Shown: piece after piece, positions 59,760 through 64,000 of the stretch
Layout: the number at the start of each line of letters is the position of its first letter
Position numbering within the stretch: the stretch's first letter is position 1
Assembly: GCF_000789235.1 (NCBI RefSeq)
Contig: NZ_KN525716.1
Location: 3,082,100 to 3,146,099 of the forward strand
Reading direction: 5' to 3'
Length of the DNA: 64,000 bases
Source: Wocania ichthyoenteri Th78
GTDB lineage: Bacteria > Bacteroidota > Bacteroidia > Flavobacteriales > Flavobacteriaceae
Program-made: the position numbers and the translations under genes
Notes under the pieces: model-generated
What the model was told of the DNA's origin: nothing
What the model saw: only the letters and a program-made list of their open reading frames with translations
Database searches by the model: none

Positions 59760-60923
59760 ATGAAGAATACAATTACAATTTTAACATTATTAATAAGTGC
59801 TTTCACTTTCTCACAAACAGTAAGTCAAGATACGACTTCAACAAAAAACCAACAACAAAATGCAGCCCAAAACATTTTAAATGGTACAGCTTCAAAAGGT
59901 ATTACTGTTGGAGGTTATGCACAAATAGATTACAATCAGCCAGAAGGCGCAAATGGTAAAATGGATGTACACCGTATGGTTATGCTTTTAGGTTATAAGT
60001 TTAACGATAAAGTTCAGTTTGTTACAGAAATTGAATACGAACACGTTAAGGAAGTGTATATCGAGCAAGCTTTTTTAAACTATAGTTTAAACGATAATGT
60101 AAATATTCGTGGTGGTTTAATGCTAGTGCCAATGGGTATTGTAAACGAATATCATGAGCCAACAACTTATAATGGTGTTGAGCGACCTAATGTAGATAAA
60201 AGCATTGTACCATCAACATGGAGAGAAATTGGTGTAGGTGTAACTGGTAAGTTTAACGACGCTAATCTACGTTATCAAGCCTATGTTTTTAACGGATTTA
60301 CATCATTAAACGGTACTAAAGCTTTAGGTGGAAGTAACGGTTTGCGTAATGGCCGCCAAAAAGGAGCAGAATCTACAATTAATACACCAAACTTATCTGC
60401 TAAAGTAGACTATTACGGACTTCCTGGGTTGCGTTTAGGGCTTTCTGGTTATTTTGGAAGAACCCAAGCTGAAGATGATGTAGATATGATTGATGGTTCA
60501 GATGTTGGAATATCAATGTTTGGTTTAGATGCTAGATACATTAACAAGCGTTTCTCGGCAAGAGGTCAATATATTCACGCATTAATTAGTGATGCTACTG
60601 CATATAACAACTTAAATAGTGCCAATTTAGGGAGTGAACTTAAAGGATGGTATGCCGAGGCTGCTTACAATTTATTGCCACTATCTAATACTCAAAAACT
60701 AGATGCTTTTGTACGTTACGAAATGTACGATACACACGCCGCAACCCAAGATGCAGGCATTACAAGAAACTTAGGTTATAACAGAAACGAGTGGACAACT
60801 GGTTTAAGTTATCATGTTGCGCCAGGCGCTGTAGTAAAGGCAGATTATCAAATTTTCGATAATGACGCTATTGGCAATGAGTCTAAAGGGCAGCTAAACT
60901 TTGGGTTAGGGGTTTGGTTCTAA
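59760..60923 (+). CDS. Outer-membrane porin (phosphate-selective O/P-like)
   Basis: 387 residues with signal MKNTITILTLLISAFTFSQ. A short low-complexity stretch (QNAAQNILNGTASKG) precedes a beta-barrel of alternating strands: GVTVGGYAQIDYNQPEG-like start (ITVGGYAQIDYNQP), VQFVTEIEYEHVKEVYIEQAFLNY, NVNIRGGLMLVPMGIVNE, ending GQLNFGLGVWF with terminal Phe. Porin O/P family; selectivity not known. A repeat A element begins 8 nt after the stop. Confidence 0.88.
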   Translation: MKNTITILTLLISAFTFSQTVSQDTTSTKNQQQNAAQNILNGTASKGITVGGYAQIDYNQPEGANGKMDVHRMVMLLGYKFNDKVQFVTEIEYEHVKEVYIEQAFLNYSLNDNVNIRGGLMLVPMGIVNEYHEPTTYNGVERPNVDKSIVPSTWREIGVGVTGKFNDANLRYQAYVFNGFTSLNGTKALGGSNGLRNGRQKGAESTINTPNLSAKVDYYGLPGLRLGLSGYFGRTQAEDDVDMIDGSDVGISMFGLDARYINKRFSARGQYIHALISDATAYNNLNSANLGSELKGWYAEAAYNLLPLSNTQKLDAFVRYEMYDTHAATQDAGITRNLGYNRNEWTTGLSYHVAPGAVVKADYQIFDNDAIGNESKGQLNFGLGVWF

Positions 60924-60931
60924 AAAAATAA

Positions 60932-61042
60932 TTTGGGCGTTACCACAACCCTTCGACTCCGCTCAGGGCAAGTGGTCGGGCTTTTACTACTCGCTTCCTC
61001 CTACGTCGGCGAGCTCAAACAGACCGTTCAATCCCTAACGCG
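60932..61042 (+). repeat. Dispersed repeat family A, copy 5
   Basis: TTGGGCGTTACCACAACC, CTTCGACTCCGCTCAGGGC, GGTCGGGCTTTTACTACTCG, then GTTCAATCCCTAACGCGG. It starts 8 nt after the porin stop in the same orientation and is closest in sequence to copies 1 and 2. Confidence 0.85.
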
Positions 61043-61095
61043 GTCAAGCACAGTGGTTACTCACCAAACCTAAATTTGGTGGTTAACCATTTGGC

Positions 61096-61125
61096 TTGTA
61101 AAACAAATAAAAAAGAATACTTTTG
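61096..61125 (+). promoter_or_regulatory. Promoter of the FMN-binding-protein operon
   Basis: TTG at 61096-61098, 19 bp, TACTTTTG at 61118-61125; transcription would start almost at the ATG at 61130. A small ACCAAA/TTTGGT hairpin lies just upstream at 61063-61080. Confidence 0.6.
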
Positions 61126-61129
61126 CAAT

Positions 61130-61657
61130 ATGAATTTTAAACACATTTCATTATTATTAATAGCATTTTTTTTAATGGCTTTTGGACTTCCAAAAAATAT
61201 TCAAAAAAAAGTAGATAAAGAAATTAAAGATGTTTTTAATATCGAAACGTTTTTGTTTAACACCAAAATAATTCCTTCAGAAATTGCAAAAAAACTACCT
61301 TCTAAATTTGGAGATAATAACTTATTCAAAATAGAATCAAATAGCAAATTTTTAGGATACGCCTACGTTTCAAAAGCACCAAGTAAAACTGATGAGTTTG
61401 ATTATTTAGTATTATTAGATAAAAATTTAGTGGTTTTAAAAGCCAAAGTATTAGTATATCGAGAAGATTACGGTGGAGAAATTGGTAGTAAACGTTGGTT
61501 AAAACAATTTACAGGTAAAACCCAGCAAGACGCTTTACGTTATGGCGATAATATAGTCGCTATTTCTGGAGCAACTATTTCGGTGCGTGCTATGACTAAT
61601 GCTATGAACGATTTATTAAAATCGTTAAAAATCCTTCACTCAAAAAACATATTGTAA
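61130..61657 (+). CDS. FMN-binding domain protein
   Basis: 175 residues from the ATG at 61130, selected because it begins a signal-like helix (MNFKHISLLLIAFFLMAFG) and follows the promoter; an earlier in-frame ATG would place the promoter inside the gene. The FMN-binding domain ends in DNIVAISGATISVRAMTNAM, where the S/T-GAT motif is the site at which ApbE covalently attaches FMN. Extracytoplasmic flavoprotein for electron transfer, partner unknown. The next gene starts at the very next base after its stop. Confidence 0.88.
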   Translation: MNFKHISLLLIAFFLMAFGLPKNIQKKVDKEIKDVFNIETFLFNTKIIPSEIAKKLPSKFGDNNLFKIESNSKFLGYAYVSKAPSKTDEFDYLVLLDKNLVVLKAKVLVYREDYGGEIGSKRWLKQFTGKTQQDALRYGDNIVAISGATISVRAMTNAMNDLLKSLKILHSKNIL

Positions 61658-62146
61658 ATGCAGCTAAACGGATTAATATTTACGCTTCCTAAAGAGATTA
61701 AATTATTAATCGGTGCTTTTATAATTGTACTAAGTATTGGGTTTTATACAGGTTTATTATTTGTTGGAGAAACCTCTTCAGCAAATCCAAATGGTATAGA
61801 AGAACAATATTTGGGAAACGAAAATGATGAAAATGCCACAGTAATGCGTTTTAAAAAAAGCGATAAAGAAATGCTTACATTGGTACATAATCATATTTTA
61901 TCAATGTCTATTATTTTCTTTTTGGTAGGGCTTTTAGTTTCCATAACTAAGCTGAATAGAACCTTTAAACTATTTTTAATTGTAGAGCCATTTGTATCTG
62001 TTGTACTTACTTTTGGCGGACTTTATTTATTATGGAAAGGTATGCTTTGGATGAAGTATATTGTTATGTTTTCTGGTATATTAATGACGCTTACTTTTTC
62101 GCTCTCGGTATTAATTATACTAAAACAATTACTTCAAAAAAGATAG
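61658..62146 (+). CDS. Hypothetical membrane protein of the FMN-binding operon
   Basis: 162 residues, four membrane helices (about 12-32, 72-92, 101-123 and 130-158) with a soluble loop GETSSANPNGIEEQYLGNEND after the first. A His-containing stretch LTLVHNHILSMSIIFFLVG lies in helix 2 and could bind haem or quinone. No family recognised. Immediately adjacent to the FMN-binding protein gene, so a membrane redox partner is a reasonable guess. Confidence 0.75.
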   Translation: MQLNGLIFTLPKEIKLLIGAFIIVLSIGFYTGLLFVGETSSANPNGIEEQYLGNENDENATVMRFKKSDKEMLTLVHNHILSMSIIFFLVGLLVSITKLNRTFKLFLIVEPFVSVVLTFGGLYLLWKGMLWMKYIVMFSGILMTLTFSLSVLIILKQLLQKR

Positions 62147-62180
62147 CTTCAAATATATTTTCTCGTACTTTTATCAAGAC

Positions 62181-62885
62181 ATGAGATGGATTTTAATTTT
62201 TGCCTTTATTCTTTTTAATAATTCGGTTTCAGCCAAAGAATGGCGAAACCTAAGAACCTACCAAAACACCACTTTAAAACAAAACCTATCTCCATCCGAT
62301 TGGTTAAAATCTGACCGACTAAAAAACACAATGGTTTGGCAGCTCGCTAATGAATATAATTTAACTAACAATTTACCAGATGAGTATTATAAAATAAATG
62401 AACGAAAGGATTTTTACAAATGGTTGTATCAAGAACTCGATAAAAAAGGGCATGAAGTGGTTTGGGTAAAAATGGCACATTATATTTCTACTAAATTGCG
62501 CAAAATGGAGTCTTTTCCATATTCATTATTTTTAAATATAAAGATTTTAGAATATGCTAATTCGGGCAGTAAACAGGTTTTTAATAAAGCCTTTGTGGAG
62601 TTAAATTCAATTTACAAATCAAATAGAATTTATAAAGGAAATCTAGCCATAAAATGGGATGAAAACATGTTATACAAAGAGCAGTATAAATGGATTGATG
62701 GTATTTATAAAACTATGGATAAAAGCAGTTTAAAGAAAATACAACGCATCGCAAAGGGAACATTTTTATACGGACTGGTTGTGCCTAAAGCAATTCGGTT
62801 TAAAGGCAATCTTTCAAATGCTGAGGCACGATATAATTATGCCTTTAATTACCTTAGAGTATATTGCGAAAACAGATATAAATAA
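62181..62885 (+). CDS. Hypothetical secreted protein
   Basis: 234 residues with a cleavable signal (MRWILIFAFILFNNSVSA) and a soluble helical mature part: EWRNLRTYQNTTLKQNLSPSDWLKSDRL, FYKWLYQELDKKGHEVVW, IQRIAKGTFLYGLVVPKAIRF. No domain recognised. Third gene of the FMN-binding operon, 34 nt after the membrane protein gene; periplasmic location inferred. Confidence 0.75.
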   Translation: MRWILIFAFILFNNSVSAKEWRNLRTYQNTTLKQNLSPSDWLKSDRLKNTMVWQLANEYNLTNNLPDEYYKINERKDFYKWLYQELDKKGHEVVWVKMAHYISTKLRKMESFPYSLFLNIKILEYANSGSKQVFNKAFVELNSIYKSNRIYKGNLAIKWDENMLYKEQYKWIDGIYKTMDKSSLKKIQRIAKGTFLYGLVVPKAIRFKGNLSNAEARYNYAFNYLRVYCENRYK

Positions 62886-62911
62886 TTAACAATTACTTTA
62901 TATAAATATTG

Positions 62912-62941
62912 TATATTTGCACGCAATTATAACGTAATTGC
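62912..62941 (+). promoter_or_regulatory. Promoter -7 element and leader dyad of guaB
   Basis: TATATTTG at 62912-62919 fits TAnnTTTG. Just downstream, GCAATTA (62923-62929) and TAATTGC (62935-62941) form a perfect 7-bp inverted repeat that ends 3 nt before the guaB ATG: an operator or a translation-blocking hairpin. Confidence 0.5.
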
Positions 62942-62944
62942 ACA

Positions 62945-64000
62945 ATGACTTCACATCAAAACAAATTAGTAGGAGAAGGTTTAACTTACGACGACGTACT
63001 TTTAGTTCCAGCATTCTCAGAAGTACTTCCGCGCGAAGTTAATATTCAAACAAAATTTACACGTAACATTACCATTAATGTCCCTATTATTTCGGCAGCC
63101 ATGGATACCGTTACAGAAAGTAAAATGGCAATAGCAATGGCGCAAGAAGGTGGTATTGGTGTGTTACATAAAAACATGACTATTGAGGCTCAAGCTTTAA
63201 AAGTTAGAAAGGTTAAGCGTGCAGAAAGTGGTATGATTATAGATCCAGTAACGTTGCCACTTACCGCTAAAGTTAGTGATGCTAAACAATATATGGCAGA
63301 GTATGGTATTGGAGGTATTCCTATTGTTACTGAGGATGGCACATTAAAAGGGATTGTAACTAATCGCGATTTACGTTTTGAGCATGATAATGCTAGACCA
63401 ATTGTTGAAGTTATGACAAGCGAAAATCTAGTAACATCTTCTATTGGAACCTCATTACAAGATGCCGAAAAAATTCTTCAACAACATAAAATCGAAAAGT
63501 TGCTTATTGTTGATGATAGTTTTAAACTTTCTGGGTTAATAACCTTTAGAGATATTACAAAAGTTACCCAAAAACCTATAGCAAATAAAGATGAATATGG
63601 GCGTTTACGTGTGGCTGCTGCTATTGGTGTTACTGGTGATGCTGTAGATAGAGCAGAAGCTTTAGTTAATGCAGGTGTAGATGCTGTGGTTATTGATACC
63701 GCTCACGGACATACAAAAGGAGTGGTAACCGTTTTAAAAGAAATAAAATCTAAATTCCCAGAACTTGAAGTTATTGTTGGAAACATTGCAACAGGTGCTG
63801 CTGCTAAATATTTAGTTGAGGCTGGCGCAGATGCGGTAAAAGTTGGTATTGGCCCAGGTTCAATCTGTACAACACGTGTGGTTGCAGGTGTTGGTTTTCC
63901 ACAGTTTTCTGCAGTATTAGAAGTTGCCGAAGCTATAAAAGGAACAGGTGTTCCGGTAATAGCAGATGGTGGAATTCGTTATACAGGTGATATTCCAAAA
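62945..64000 (+). CDS. guaB: IMP dehydrogenase (partial, runs off the right edge)
   Basis: 352 codons are present. [20 protein letters not shown] opens the barrel, two CBS domains lie at about 100-220 ([41 protein letters not shown]), [10 protein letters not shown] follows and the catalytic loop [17 protein letters not shown] contains the active-site cysteine. Converts IMP to XMP, the first committed step of GMP synthesis. The full protein is expected to be about 490 residues. Confidence 0.97.
   Translation, partial: MTSHQNKLVGEGLTYDDVLLVPAFSEVLPREVNIQTKFTRNITINVPIISAAMDTVTESKMAIAMAQEGGIGVLHKNMTIEAQALKVRKVKRAESGMIIDPVTLPLTAKVSDAKQYMAEYGIGGIPIVTEDGTLKGIVTNRDLRFEHDNARPIVEVMTSENLVTSSIGTSLQDAEKILQQHKIEKLLIVDDSFKLSGLITFRDITKVTQKPIANKDEYGRLRVAAAIGVTGDAVDRAEALVNAGVDAVVIDTAHGHTKGVVTVLKEIKSKFPELEVIVGNIATGAAAKYLVEAGADAVKVGIGPGSICTTRVVAGVGFPQFSAVLEVAEAIKGTGVPVIADGGIRYTGDIPK

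Overview
The window is a chromosomal stretch of a Bacteroidota bacterium, almost certainly a marine-type Flavobacteriaceae (relatives such as Olleya, Lacinutrix, Algibacter or Winogradskyella would fit; genus is not resolvable by eye). Signs: AT-rich DNA, weak Shine-Dalgarno sites, promoters of the Bacteroidota TTG-N19-23-TAnnTTTG type, type IX secretion C-terminal sorting domains, Bacteroidota-typical families (DUF1599, DoxX/BT_3928, DUF3078, DUF4920, DUF4197, BlaI with an M56 BlaR-like protein) and a B12-dependent metabolism (class II ribonucleotide reductase, fused acyl-CoA mutase).

Layout. 1-6 kb: tail of a probable transposase, Ca/Na antiporter, BlaI/BlaR1-type pair behind a phased operator array, two tiny ORFs, ManA, tRNA-Arg. 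6-10.7 kb: sulfur cassette (Crp/Fnr regulator, two YeeE-type channels, TauE, persulfide dioxygenase-rhodanese fusion, HMA protein) with a Crp/Fnr palindrome. 10.7-15.2 kb (minus): ClpS, PrmA, TpiA, TlpA-like, DoxX, DUF1599, apparently one operon. 15.4-18.5 kb: FolP, lipoprotein, c-di-AMP cyclase CdaA, DUF3667. 18.5-29.4 kb: ABC exporter, TruA, PurM, DUF3078, class II RNR, RF1, four-helix protein, PyrF. 29.4-37 kb: metal-receptor protein, small and DUF proteins, PqqB-like hydrolase, IcmF-type mutase. 37-40.4 kb: metallothionein-like peptide with a SigZ-type sigma factor, Lrp regulator, and an MFS/VOC drug-resistance-like operon behind a leader-peptide attenuator. 40.6-53 kb: DUF1684, DUF4365, CrcB, SRPBCC/GyrI, M49 peptidase, T9SS protein, NTP pyrophosphatase, IlvE, DUF4920, MnmD, epimerase, DUF1801. 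53-64 kb: PepT, PyrD, two T9SS-secreted proteins, HMG-CoA lyase, porin, FMN-binding operon, start of GuaB.

Most interesting non-gene content: (A) five copies of a roughly 110-180 bp structured repeat, three of which begin within 10 nt of an upstream stop codon; (B) a second folded element that stands alone once and, in degenerate form, brackets two single accessory genes (DUF4365, DUF1801) as outward-facing inverted pairs whose gene-proximal arms match within a pair but differ between pairs; (C) short repeats of the TGAGC-AGTCGAA type, one of which has become in-frame coding sequence inside the mutase; and (D) a leader ORF, antiterminator and terminator upstream of the MFS gene that look like a ribosome-mediated attenuator.

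All assignments come from reading the sequence and remembered family motifs; no searches were run.
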